A DNA stretch of 64,000 nucleotides from Boswellia sacra (lineage: Eukaryota > Streptophyta > Magnoliopsida > Sapindales > Burseraceae), in contig SNVD02013728.1 of assembly GCA_013180625.2 (NCBI GenBank), positions 186,001 to 250,000 of the forward strand. The letters are read 5' to 3'. The translations under genes and the position numbers were made by a program. Every line of letters starts with the position of its first letter. Position 1 is the stretch's first letter. The notes under the pieces were generated by a model. That model was given only the letters and a program-made list of their open reading frames with translations, was not told where the DNA came from and did no database searches. Below are positions 34,201 through 46,236 of the stretch, one piece after another.

Positions 34201-37200
34201 AAGAGGACACTGATCATTGATGATGAATGATATTTAGATGTTCATGTGATGTCTCAACAGGGCTTGATGGTAAGAAAATTGAAAAGTGCATGGGAGACCC
34301 AGATGCTGATGCTGACAATCCCATTCTGAAAGAGGAGCAGGATGCTCAAGTATTTATCTCTTATTTTTGTACATCTGTTCAATAAATTTTAGTACATATT
34401 AATATGTTTAGGCACTTTCAGCTGCTTTAATCAAAAATCATTGTTCTTTGTTCAATTATAAATAACTATTTAATGAAAAAACATTCTGCAGGTTGGGAAA
34501 GGATCAAGGGGTGATGTAACCATATTGCCAACCCTTGTTGTCAACAATCGTCAATATCGAGGTTTGTTTGTGATGTTTTGTTCCTTAGATAAAATTTGGG
34601 ACTTTTTTCCTTACTATAGTATGTGTTTGCAGGAAAGTTGGAGAAAGGTGCTGTCTTGAAGGCAATCTGTTCTGGTTTTGAGGAAACAACGGAGCCAGCT
34701 GTTTGTTTGAGTGGTGGTAAGTTTTCATCTTAGTTTTTTACTGATAAGGAAATTTTTTAGTCATTTGGTTATATAGATGTCGTTGTCTGGTGCAACCATA
34801 AGTTTCAAAGGTGCTAGCTGCAGTTATGCTAGTTGAATTTTGAGAGTAGAAAGGTTAGATCGTATCCAGGTCCCTTCCTTGGTGGGAACGGGAACCTTCA
34901 CTGAGTATCGTCTAACATTTCCAGATTTTGTTTCTTTTCTCTCAATACGAGTTCTTGAGTGGGGATTTTTTTTTTTTTTTGGTTTTTAAATATTTTTGGT
35001 GGCAGATATGGAGACAAATGAATGCTTGGATAATAATGGAGGCTGCTGGCAAGATAAAACAGCTAACATCACAGCTTGCAAGGCAAGAAAAAGATTCAAT
35101 GGAGATTTTTTTTTTAATAAATTATTTTGATTAATTTTATTTATTTACCTGAGGGCTTGAGTTGTTTATTCTTCGAACAGGATACATTCCGTGGGAGAGT
35201 TTGTGAATGTCCCCTGGTTGATGGTGTGCAGTTCAAAGGAGATGGCTATAGCCACTGTGAAGGTAAGATTGTTGTAAGCATTATATTTGTATAAATGATA
35301 AAAACGTTAACCTAATATAAGTTGTTGAGAATGATCTTCTCTTTTGCATATTGTAAACATAAAATTTTCAGCTGAGAGAACTAGGGAACTAAGTTTAAGC
35401 TGACAAATATTTGTAGCTTTATTCATCAACATTCACCAGAAATACCTAATATCTTCTTTCTACATACTGAAATAATAGAAGGCTGAGCTGTTGACTCAAC
35501 TTTGGTTCCACATCCTTTGGCCTATAAATTGATACCGCTTAGAGCAAGGAAAAACCACCAACCCCAACCTCCAGCCCCCTTTTACCCCCTCCCACTCTTT
35601 TGCCCTACCAGTTCTAGAATAAATAACTTATATGCTTATCTTGAAATCATGCTTCAGATTAAATGGTGTATTTTTAAGACCAAGTAACATCTCTTAAAAC
35701 TTCTTTTTCAATTGAATTTCCAGAATTTTATTTTTGGATCTTGAATACTGGTGTATAATGATTTTGTCATTTTTTTTCCTTTTTACAGTGAGTGGACCTG
35801 GAAGGTGCAAGATAAATAATGGAGGTTGTTGGCATGAATCTAAGGATGGGCACACTTTCTCTGCCTGTTTGGTAATTGATCTTCTGTCTACATATGGTCT
35901 TTCTCTTCCTTATTTCTTTCCTCTCACCCCCACAACAAACAGACATTTTTACACTTACTACCAGAATTCAGGTTCACATTCTCATTATGCTTTGAACAGG
36001 ATTCTGAGGGTGGGAAATGCCATTGTCCTCCAGGTTTTAAAGGCGATGGTATCAAAAGCTGTGTAGGTGAGAGAGAGTCTCATTTTTATCTCTATTGTGC
36101 TGTTGCCAAGATATGTAGAATTGAACTTCAGTCTCAATACTTTAAATTTGTTTTACTGAGAAAAAAGTGGTATATGACTTATACGTCATGAGAAGAAAGA
36201 TTTAAAATGGCTGATTCAGGTGTAACTCTTTCAATACAATTGTAACTAACGGGTAAAAGGATTCATGACATAACGGGTAAAAGGATTCATGACATCTGAG
36301 TTTGCTTATTTATTTTTGGAAACTACGGTCAGAGACCCAAGATTTTCTTTGGACATTATTGTCAATTGTGATGCAGAATAGGAAATCACTGCTGTTTAGG
36401 ATCTTAAATTCGGTACTCTAATTTTAATTCTATTCGTTGATTTGAATATGTTACATGAGTTTATCCCAGTAACAAGAATGGCCAAATTTATGCGGAGCAT
36501 TTTGGATAAAACAAAAAAAGAAAAAGGTTTCGGTCTCTGATAATCATATTTGTAATGCTGATTAGTTTATATTGTGCAACCAAATGGAGAAAAAGTAAAT
36601 ATCAACTAGATGTGGACTAACTGCTTTCCTGCTCAAATTTTCTTTACAGTGAGGACTTGCTTAATTGCAGCTATATTAAGTTTATTGCTGGATTCTTCAA
36701 TTGATATGCAGTCATCTAAATGTATATACATTTTTTTTTTTCAATCCATACAGATATTGATGAATGCAAAGAGAGGACGGCTTGCCAGTGCCCTGAGTGT
36801 AGCTGCAAAAACACGTGGGGAAGCTATGAGTGCTCTTGTAGTGGGGATCTTTTGTATATCAGGGACCACGATACCTGCATAAGTGAGTTTAGCAACCCAA
36901 GCTTTCTCACGTAGAACTTTGTGCTTGTAAGTACGCATTGCTTTGGTTCTTCTTTTGATATCCTCTCCTTGTTAATGGCAGGTAAGAGGGCTACGGAGGT
37001 TCGATCTGCGTGGACTGCTTTTTGGGTCATTTTAATTGGCTTGGCTATGGCTGCTGGTGGGGCGTATCTCATTTATAAATATAGATTAAGGGTAAGCTTG
37101 GGCCAGTATATGCTTTCATTTTATTCTTTAGTATATTCTTCAATTAAATGGCAACTTATTTCTATTTTTTTTAAATACCGAAACATTTTTCTGTTTGGCT

Positions 37201-38071
37201 CATGTTGGTTCTCCATACATGTTCTGACCTTTGAAATATTGCTGCTAGCATTATATTCGAGGGAAAAATTTTCTGGCCTTCTATATGTGTTAATTCTTTG
37301 AGAGAGGATTCTAAGAGTTAGAGATATTCAAGGGAAGTTTCTGATGGATATTTTAAATTGCTTTTGGCTGCATGGTCAAGGGATACAGAAGGCCTCTTAC
37401 ATATATCCTATATTTGACCCCTATATTTCAATCCTGTCAACTCTCATCATTGGATTGAAAAAGTGGTCTACTATTAAACTAGGATGTCTTGGCAAAGCCA
37501 TGCCTAGTAAACATTTCTAGAGTCTATAATGATCATTCCCTATTATGTCAATATGTGATCATTTGGTTGAAAATGAAAAACTTTGCGGTATGCATATGAT
37601 TACAATAAGGTCATTTATCTTTATTATTTTGTCTCTGGCATGATTTTGGTTATGCCTTAATTGTCTAGAATTGACTCCAATTCTAACATAGTTTCGAATG
37701 TTTGAGAGTGACTAAACTTATTTTGAGTCCACAAATTTGTGAAGTTCAGGATAAACCTGTTCCTCTTCTATTTTTCCAACTCACTTTCAAGTTGGACCGA
37801 GGCATCTGTTTTTCCAGCTTTAACCCGTTAGAAACCCCACTTGCTTGAAGTCTGCGAAACAATGTATTTTTGTTTGGCTACTTGCAAGCCAAAGAAGAGT
37901 TGTAAGCATATGCGATAAACTTTTAAGGTGGTTAAATTTTCTTAATCAAATTTCATCTTGCCTATGCAGTCATACATGGATTCAGAGATCAGAGCTATAA
38001 TGGCCCAGTATATGCCTCTGGACAGCCAATCAGGAGTTCAAAATCATGTCAACGACGAGGACCACGCATGA
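31245..38071 (+). CDS. VSR: Vacuolar sorting receptor (VSR / BP-80 family)
   Basis: Twelve exons: 31245-31554, 33448-34140, 34261-34349, 34492-34561, 34633-34716, 35006-35082, 35181-35262, 35789-35871, 36000-36066, 36754-36882, 36982-37091, 37970-38071, giving 631 residues, the normal size. All introns are GT-AG except intron 6 (GC-AG). Residues 1-26 are a signal peptide. Next come a protease-associated domain (about 50-180), a VSR-specific Cys-rich region ([19 protein letters not shown]) and EGF-like repeats ([20 protein letters not shown], calcium-binding DIDECKE). One membrane helix follows (about 572-594), then a short cytosolic tail with YMPL (612-615), the Yxx-phi signal for adaptor binding. 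VSRs carry soluble vacuolar proteins with NPIR-type signals from the late secretory pathway. No damage is seen. Confidence 0.96.
35083..35180 (+). other. GC-AG intron (intron 6 of the VSR gene)
   Basis: The exon ends TGCAAG and the intron starts GCAAGA; it ends GAACAG before GATACATTCC. Using GC is needed to keep the conserved [13 protein letters not shown] join in an EGF-like repeat. AG|GCAAG is the usual strong context of GC donors. Confidence 0.88.
36246..36296 (+). repeat. Short tandem duplication in VSR intron 9
   Basis: TAACGGGTAAAAGGATTCATGACA occurs twice head to tail (about 25 bp period). It lies deep inside the intron, away from splice sites. Confidence 0.9.
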
Positions 38072-38208
38072 ACAAGGAAAACCATTAATCTTTGGTGGAT
38101 ATTAGTTGATGCAGACTGGATGCGATTCAGTGATTGATGCTCATGTTTTTCCAGTCAAGGATTTGAAGCATGGATTTTATCAGTGTAATGTAAATGTTGC
38201 ACTTGGAC

Positions 38209-38214
38209 AATAAA
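38209..38214 (+). terminator. Polyadenylation signal of the VSR gene
   Basis: AATAAA 138 bp after the stop codon, in a plausible 3' UTR position. Confidence 0.5.
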
Positions 38215-38950
38215 GAAGTGCAGATTAGAGGTTGTCTTGTTGTTTATTAGGACTGTAACATGCGCAAGAGTTGGAAGTAGGAATTTCATACGGGGCAGAG
38301 ATTTATAAGGGATTTTGGCTGTAACGTTTAAGAATTGTTCCGTTCCCACCCCTTAAAATTATTTCCCGTAATTTATATGGCAACTCTATATTCATTTATG
38401 CCTTTTAGATGGGCTCGACATTTTCTTACTGCCTGTATTCACTTTTCATTTAAAGAGAAGTCACATTCTTATTTGTACTTACTAGATTTTCAACTATCAT
38501 TTCTGGATTTATCTTACTAATTTTCAGTTTTACACGCGCATGCGCTTGCACAACTTACATACATGCATGTACTTACTAGATAAATGGCCTTTCATGGTTT
38601 TTAGGTCATCCTGATTTAATTATTTAAATTGCAGCCTTTTTGTGTGCCCAAGTACACATTTAATGGTATATATTAATCTTCGGATAAATTTTCTTGACTA
38701 CACTCAGGGTTTATGATAATAACGCTTAGTCCTAATGGTATAAAAAATTAACACATTAGTTAGCTATATGGGATTTACTCATTTTTATCAGCTGTAGTCT
38801 CAGTCTTAAAAAAAATATTAATTAAGCAATCCCTCTTTATGACACAAATTAAGCTGAGATTATAGTGCATTATAAATATTGAGATTATCTGATTTGCTGA
38901 TTAATTGTGGATATTATATGTAATCTTACAATACCAAAAAAAAAAAAAGA

Positions 38951-38952
<2 letters not shown>

Positions 38953-38986
<34 letters not shown>
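38953..38986. repeat. AT microsatellite
   Basis: About 17 AT repeats following a short poly(A) run. Confidence 0.95.
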
Positions 38987-38988
<2 letters not shown>

Positions 38989-39845
38989 ATTCATGATCTA
39001 TAGTATACAAAAGTATGCATAGAAGGGAAAATATAATCTAATATTCAGATCAGATTCAAGTCTACGATTTTCAGCTCCAGGAAAAAACAAATTAGGCATA
39101 TAAAAACCAACCGTAAAAAATTGTTTGAGCTGATCAGCGTCAGATCTCCGTTCATTTGCACCATTACTTTAATAATTAAATTTTGAAGACTATTTCTTAA
39201 AAGCTGTCTCCACCCTGTGGACTGAATCTTACACCATTGCAGCTTAAATGAAATTTTCGATCCTGAGAATTAATCAATGCAATTGCAAGTTAAATTTCTT
39301 CAATTTACAAGTAGCTGGTAAGAAAAATTATGATATTTCACTCGCCTTATTTTACCTTGGTTTTTAATAATATGATATATAAATTTTAATATAAGTCCTT
39401 CTACCATCCTCAATCTATGGATACCTTAGTTACATATAAAAATTGTAAACAAGCATAGAAATGTTGCAGAGACACATTATGAAACTTGCAAACAATTACA
39501 AACAAATTGTTTAGGAACTTTGGCAAACGATTGCTACAACTTTTATATAGCTGCTTACAACTTTAGTGTTCAAAAGAATTTTTTTTAATAATTTTTATAT
39601 GCTCATTTAGAATTTTTATATGCAACAATGTATCATTACTGTATCATTGCCAAATCCCAAAAATGTACATCAAAATGTTGCTCTAAATTGCAGGGAAGTA
39701 ATTACAATAACATTTAGATCTTCTTTCGGCTACACAAATACAAACAAAACATAGTGTTACACTGTTATTCTTTGAACGATAATGCTATAGAACTATGAAA
39801 TTGCACTTGAATTGATTTGTCTTAAACTAAAATCTGTCCAGTAAT

Positions 39846-39871
39846 AAAGAAGAAGAAGAAGAAGAAGAAGA
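39846..39871. repeat. AAG trinucleotide microsatellite
   Basis: Eight or nine AAG repeats about 200 bp beyond the 3' end of the bHLH gene. Confidence 0.93.
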
Positions 39872-40076
39872 ATTGCTCAATCATATCTATTATATTTAGC
39901 CGAACAGCAAGAGAAAGAACATATACAATGACTGTGATGAGAGGACATTATGATTCCTTGTAAAAAAAATAATTGAAGTCATTACTTAATGACAAGGGTT
40001 TTATTCAGAGTATATCAACTGGCTACATATATTCAACAGAAATTCCAGCTTGATCCTCCTTAATTTTCTTCTATAA

Positions 40077-41571
40077 TCATCTTGGTGAGGTAACCTTCAG
40101 ATGATCAAGTCCAAGGTTCATCCCATTGTAAGCAATTGGAGCATACATCCATAGTTCATCAGAGCTTAAAAGCTGCAAAAGCATAAGATAAATACTGTTA
40201 GATCATTAATTAAATCCATTTTAATTGCAGTTGATCTTTAATGATTCTGTCATTTGCTCTTTACCTTAATTTGGAGTTGTAGAAACTTCACATACTGGAC
40301 AGCTTCCTCAAGCATTGTGCTGATATCAACCTGCCATGCCAAGAAATCAAAGTTTGAGATCATTTGTAATAGTAACAACTTGCAGTAGTTTATCAATATA
40401 GAAATGGCTTAAAGTGTCCATGCCGCTCACTTTTGTTCCATTAGGGACAAGATTCTGTAATATCCTCAGCCTCTCATTGATTCTCTCTCTCCTTTTCTGT
40501 AAGATGAAGAGGGAGTATAAATTAAATTAATCAATTTTCTATTGATTGGCAACCAACAAAAAAAAAAAAAGTGCTATAGTATTATAACAGACAATTACCC
40601 TTGCATAGAGGCTTTGAGGATCAGTTGCTGACCCCCTATTGGCTCTTGTTTTACCATTAAGGTTGAGAGCTGTCTTCCCTTTTGAGCTTAAACTTGAAGT
40701 CTCTCCTCCATTAAGCTCTTGAGAAGCATTAGAATCGTTGTCCGAGCAGCAACTGCTTGAGGTCTGTCTGTTAAGGCCAGCATTTGTATCTTCCTGCTCA
40801 TTGTTGCCTGTTAAGGAAGTCTTCTGGATTTTCTTCGGCTTCGCATTCTTCTTGCTCTTTTGGACCTACATTGTTGAATTATGATGAGAATAAGCTATAA
40901 GACCAGGTAAAAATAAAGTACACGTTTTTGTAAAAAACTCTTCTTATTGTACTCACATTCACATCTGCTGTGCTTCCGGATCTTTTCTTAGAATTCTCAG
41001 ATGGCTTGTTGATCAATTTGTCTTCTGTGGCTGGTTCTGTTGCTTGCATCTCAGACTCCCTTTTGTGCTGCAAAGTTTTAACAGGAGGAAAACCAAGCTC
41101 TGGCTGGCTTCTACCAGATTGATTTTCCACATTGTCATCACTCATCTCTTGGTTCAAACACTCCTCACCTTCAATGAGGAAAGAGCTAGTGTTGGTTGCA
41201 TCTCCCAAGCAAAAATCCATTGACATGGAGCTGTTATTAGTTACCAAAATTGGATGTGAATCACTGAAGTAATAGCTTTCCTGGCTCGAACTTGGAAAAA
41301 GGACACTACTAACACCACTATGACTACTCCCTTGTGAAAAACAAAATGAATTGGCATTGCCAACATCCAAAGAATAGTATGAACCTTCATTAACACCACC
41401 TATGTTCATTGTTGATTCATGGCCAGGCCAAAATGTAGATGGATTTGCATCTAAGTCATTTGGAAGCTGAGAGTTACCAAGCAATTGGGCCATGAAATCA
41501 GCCTCTTCAGTGGTGTACATTCCACTTAGAGAGCTCCACTCTCCTTCTGCAGTAGCTCCCATAGGCTCCAT
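40077..41571 (-). CDS. bHLH transcription factor, RSL class II type (root hair regulator family)
   Basis: Five exons: 41571-40957, 40865-40599, 40496-40431, 40330-40265, 40172-40077, all phase 0 with GT-AG introns, giving 369 residues. The N-terminal half is acidic and Ser/Asn-rich. The bHLH domain spans about 283-340: [52 protein letters not shown], followed by the conserved [19 protein letters not shown] tail. This sequence and its intron positions match subfamily VIIIc (RHD6/RSL). The long N-terminus and C-terminal tail favour class II (RSL2/RSL4-like). In Arabidopsis these drive root hair growth. The basic region has Gln and Ala where classical E-box binders have His and Glu, as usual in this subfamily. 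The exact orthologue cannot be set here. Confidence 0.94.
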
Positions 41572-41685
41572 AATTTTCCCTTTAGAAGCCTGTAGATATG
41601 AAAAGGGTCTTTAGCTTTTGATAATTTTTTGAAGTGTTAGAAGAAGCTCGAAATTTGGTTGAATGTGAAACAGGATTAAGAGACA

Positions 41686-41693
41686 TATTTATA
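41686..41693 (-). promoter_or_regulatory. TATA box of the bHLH gene
   Basis: TATAAATA on the minus strand, about 115 bp before the start codon at 41571. Confidence 0.55.
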
Positions 41694-44600
41694 CCCCACA
41701 GCTAAGGAGAATGTCCGCAAAAGCATTGACTTCACTTGTGTAACAATATCTCATTTCTTATTCATCAATTATTAGTATGCAAAAGTCCCAATTCCCTGTA
41801 ACCAATACAGCACAATTCCGTAATGGGGCCAAGTACAACTCAGATTGAGACCAAGTTCACTCAATAATACCACTAAAATAATGGAACCTTTTGAGTTGTC
41901 TCAAAAGTCCTGGAAAGTAGACAAAATGACAAAAGCAAAGAATGATTTAAGATTCAAAACACATCTGAAAATTATAAGACTCATAACTGTAATTAGTACA
42001 GTAAGGCTGCATATTGAAAGTAAGATTTGATGAGGAGAATCCCACCTGGCAAAGGAGAGAACGTGGGGGGTTTTCTTGAATGAGATAAACATAAACAATT
42101 GTGTACCTCAAACAAACATGAAATGAAAAATTATGTTAACAAAAGGGCGGCCACATCGTGAAGATGAGTATGACATGGAATCAGACAGTGTTGTCTGTGT
42201 ACTGGATCCTTGTCCCCTCCCTTCTTTGTTACCTAACAAGTGTTCCTTTCAGAATCCGTATCTGTTAAAATGCCCACAATTTAGCCTCAACTGCTACTTG
42301 GATCCATGATGAATCCATATTTCAATTGCGTGGTAACATAATTATGAAAAGATTGCCTTGAAGATCATCCATGGAGAGATCCTAAAGACTTGTATCCCTT
42401 TCAAGTATCTTATTTATAATATATTTGTAGATCTAGCTAAAATTTTTCTTGGTCATGAAGACTAAAAGATTTGAAAGTAGTTTTCAGTTTAGAATTTCAA
42501 TAAACAAGAGAAAGATCAAGAAATTTCTGAATTATTTTGGACACTAATATATCAACTTAACAAAATGCAAGTTGGTTAGAAAAATTGCAGATTGAACCAC
42601 TTGCAAGAATGGGTAGCTAGAATTGCTTTGGCCGTATATCTGAGTTCGATTGGTGGTAATTACAAGGTTCTAAATTCTATATTAAGCAATATACCGGGGG
42701 AAGATCAAGAAGAGTTATAATTCACTGGGATGATTTTCTGCACTGTGAAGATAAAAATCAAAAAGGAAATCATGAATTTGCAATATTTTAAATGCTATCA
42801 ATTCTTTTTGCATTATTGAACATTTAGTTTAGCACAATTGATCCATAATAATAAATATGAAGAAATCACGAAGATTTTGGAACATTAGTTGGTTTTTATT
42901 TTTATTTTTATTATTTTTTTTTTTTATGTTAGAGTGCTCTCTTTTAATACATTTTGATGAGGAATGACTCAAGAAGCATCTCAACAGGGCCAGATTTTTT
43001 AAACTAGAAGTGGAGAGAGAGAGAGAGGTTGCCTTCCAATTCTTCATATCCCTTTGTGGAATGAACTTGAGATAACTTCTACTAATCATTGTAAATTTTC
43101 AAACCCAATCATTTACTAAATTTATAAAAACATAAAAAACAATAAGAACCACTTTACATATCTATCTATTAACTAAATCTACCTATATAACATATCTTCT
43201 TTAAATTTATATATTTAGTTTTCTTTTTTTTTTTTTAGAACACTTGATAGTTGATATTCAATATTGATAATCATTAGACCATAATTTCACCTCCAAACTA
43301 TCTATCATAGGTCCACTTTGAATCAATCTAAAATATTGGAAAAAATTACAAAATCATCTCTAATTAATCCCATAAAAATCCTTTTTATAAATTTATAACT
43401 TGGATCAAAACCCAGATTCATGTTAATCTCATTCATTTAAATGCTAATCATGTTCTTAATTAATATGTAATAACTTTGAAATAAATTTCAAACATCATTT
43501 AGGATTTGGTATAATTCAAAATCTCAATGGTTTTATTCAAAACTTTGACTTACTATATCTCAATAATTGGTTTTAGAATTAAGATTTTGATTATATCAAT
43601 ATATTAACTGTAGAAAAAAATCAATAATATATTATTATTTTTTGTACTTTTTATATCTTAACATGTGTTTTTAGGTCATATATAAACATTAAGACGATCT
43701 TACATAAAATAATATTTAAATTTCTGATGAATGTTGTAGCATTACTTTGATCTAATAACCATGTATTAAAAAGAATTGAAACTACATTTGAAGCTCATGT
43801 TAATTAGACCTTACAGGTAATTGAGTTTGACTTCCAAAAATAGTAAGATTAATTAAATGCTTATAACTTTTACCTGGTTAACATGTATTTTTAGAATAAT
43901 ATTATTATAACCCATTTCCAACCAATTCTACTTACCATCTAAGTTAGTAAAATACTATTAAAGATATAATTATCATGTCATCTATTGTAATTTCTTTTAC
44001 TAATTTTTGTTTTTCATCCATTGTAACTTCTCTTATTAATTTTTGTTTTCTACTCCTCCAATAACTTTTTGCCAATTCAGGTTGCAAAGAGTTGGTTGTA
44101 GATGTAGAACTACTCGTATTTTTATGGCAAATGTTAAGATAACAATTATTCTTATATTAGTAATGTTAAACTTATAACTCAAATATAATCCAAAGTCTAC
44201 AACCTGATATGACAGTCTAAGTGGCAAAATCCTATTAGCGATGCAACTTCCCTCATCCATTTTTGTATATTCCTCCTTTAGTGAATTTTTACCATGTAGA
44301 ATCTCATATCAGGCTGTAGTTTAGATTATATGTGGATTGTAGGTCTAGCATTATTGTCTTTATATATGGTTCAAATAACATAACGATCACGCTATTTCCA
44401 ATCAATCCAATAAGTACGTAACTTGATTTAAGAACCCCATTTCAATGTAATATAATTATTTTTATTGCTAAAATGTTAATCACAATTTAATAAATCTCAT
44501 AACCATGATAATTTAAATTTTTTAACTTAATCAATCGAAACATGACATTTACAATTGAGTTATATTATATATGCAATTACTAATTATAATATAATTCATA

Positions 44601-45585
44601 CAGTTCAATAGCATACAATCAATGATGATCGTTAATAAATTTAACAAAAAAATTAGCTTATAATGTGATAATAATTTCACTATTGTTAGTATGTCACTAT
44701 AGGTGCTATGAGTTATGTGGAATGGATTCGAATTGTATATCGAATTGTATATCAGTATATGTAGCATTATCGTTTCTATATTATAATTTCTTTTTCTTTT
44801 TCAACTTCATAACCAACACATGTACCAAATAGTAGTAGAAATTCATTAAAGAATCAAACCAATATGGATGTGCAAGATGCATGGCCAAATCATAAATCGC
44901 CGCTTGCTTGAACCCTAGTAAATAATAATAATAATAATAGTAATAGTAATAGTAATATATAAAAAAAAAAATATTTCAACTTGATTCTCGGAGAGGCAAA
45001 ACCCATAAAGAATCATTTCGTTAACCCCCAAGCCAACCCCAAGCTTGATATAATGAACCAAATAGAATTACACGATCAATGAATTAATACAGTGACCTAT
45101 TAGTGAAGAACAAGTCCACCATGGCCAAAGATTGCGGCCAGCTTCATGCTCCATTTACGCATAAAATTAAACAATTTTTTTTTAAAAAACAAGGATGAAC
45201 GAAGCTTCCCATTTTCTATACACTTTGATATAAAGGAATTAACTATAGCCAGCCGGCCACTTGCACGATCTCTTGTTGGGTGGTACAAATTAGAGCTTAT
45301 AGAGTTGATCATGCAAATAATGACTAGTTTGGAATGGAATAAAATCTTTGCACTACAACAATTTTGGAAACTCCTTAGAAAATCTGATTTTGTTCTGCAC
45401 ATGAGAATATTTACGATACTTGATAATTGATTCATATTCATGGCCGGCCGCTTGCACGACCCTTTAGGGTTTTCATTAGCAACTTTTTATTTAGGATAGA
45501 CCTAGCTGGCAGCTTGGTTCACAGGCCCTGGCCATAAAGAACGCCAAGAGGGCCGTGCTCTTAATTTATATTAATTTCTATATAA
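41694..45585. other. Gene-poor AT-rich region
   Basis: Nearly 4 kb with no gene recognised. It includes an inverted repeat at about 44160-44350 and an ATA/AAT-type trinucleotide run at about 44921-44957. Short open frames here show no family similarity. Confidence 0.55.
44160..44350. repeat. Inverted repeat, possible MITE or hairpin
   Basis: The left arm (AATATAATCCAAAGTCTACAACCTGATATGA and its upstream part) matches the reverse complement of the right arm (ATATAATCTAAACTACAGCCTGATATGA) with several differences. The arms are about 60-80 bp around a loop of roughly 60 bp. Exact ends and target duplication are not resolved. Confidence 0.5.
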
Positions 45586-46236
45586 CACTACAAGAAAATG
45601 GGCCTTTTACCGCGGGCCAAAACCGCGGTAAAAGGCCTTATACGACGGGCCTACCGCGGTTTAAGCCCGCCGTATAAAATGGCGACGTAAAAAATAAATT
45701 TACTTTTTACCGCGGTTTTGGCCCGCGGTAAAAAATTTTTAACCGCGGGCTAAAAGCCCGCCGTTAAAATTCGTGGTGTGGTGAAATTTTTTTACGGCGG
45801 GCCATGGCTCGCAGTAAAAACGTAACGGCGGGCGTCGTGGCCCGCAGTAAAAATGTTATACTGCGGGCTTTTTGCCCGCCGTAAATATTGTGGAATTTGT
45901 AATTTTTTAACCGCGGGCTAGTAGCCCCAAAAGATTAAGCTTGCAAGTATGAGCTAACCATATTATATGCCATACAAAACTTATAAAAGCAATGCATTGT
46001 TGCAGCCACAATTTCAACAAGTGAAATTAGCCCTCACAATCTGAGAGAGTAGTCTTCTACAAAGAGTCGACAGCCTAAGAAACACATATATGAATTAATA
46101 GCTCTATTAGCTTCACAACTGCAAAAGCTTTGCTTCAAGAATTATTTCGTAGCTATAATACATTTAAAATGCACAAAGGTTTCAAAGCATAGCTTGAATT
46201 AAAGTTAGCAGAAAATATATTAAATATAGTACACTC

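Larger units (their letters stand above)
38215..40076. other. Convergent intergenic region between VSR and bHLH genes
   Basis: No gene seen. It includes an AT microsatellite (about 38953-38986) and an AAG microsatellite (about 39846-39871). The rest is AT-rich unique-looking DNA. Confidence 0.55.

Noticed and set aside
38155..38520. Short open frames after the sorting receptor gene
   Set aside because: They lie in the 3' UTR and AT-rich spacer and show no family similarity.
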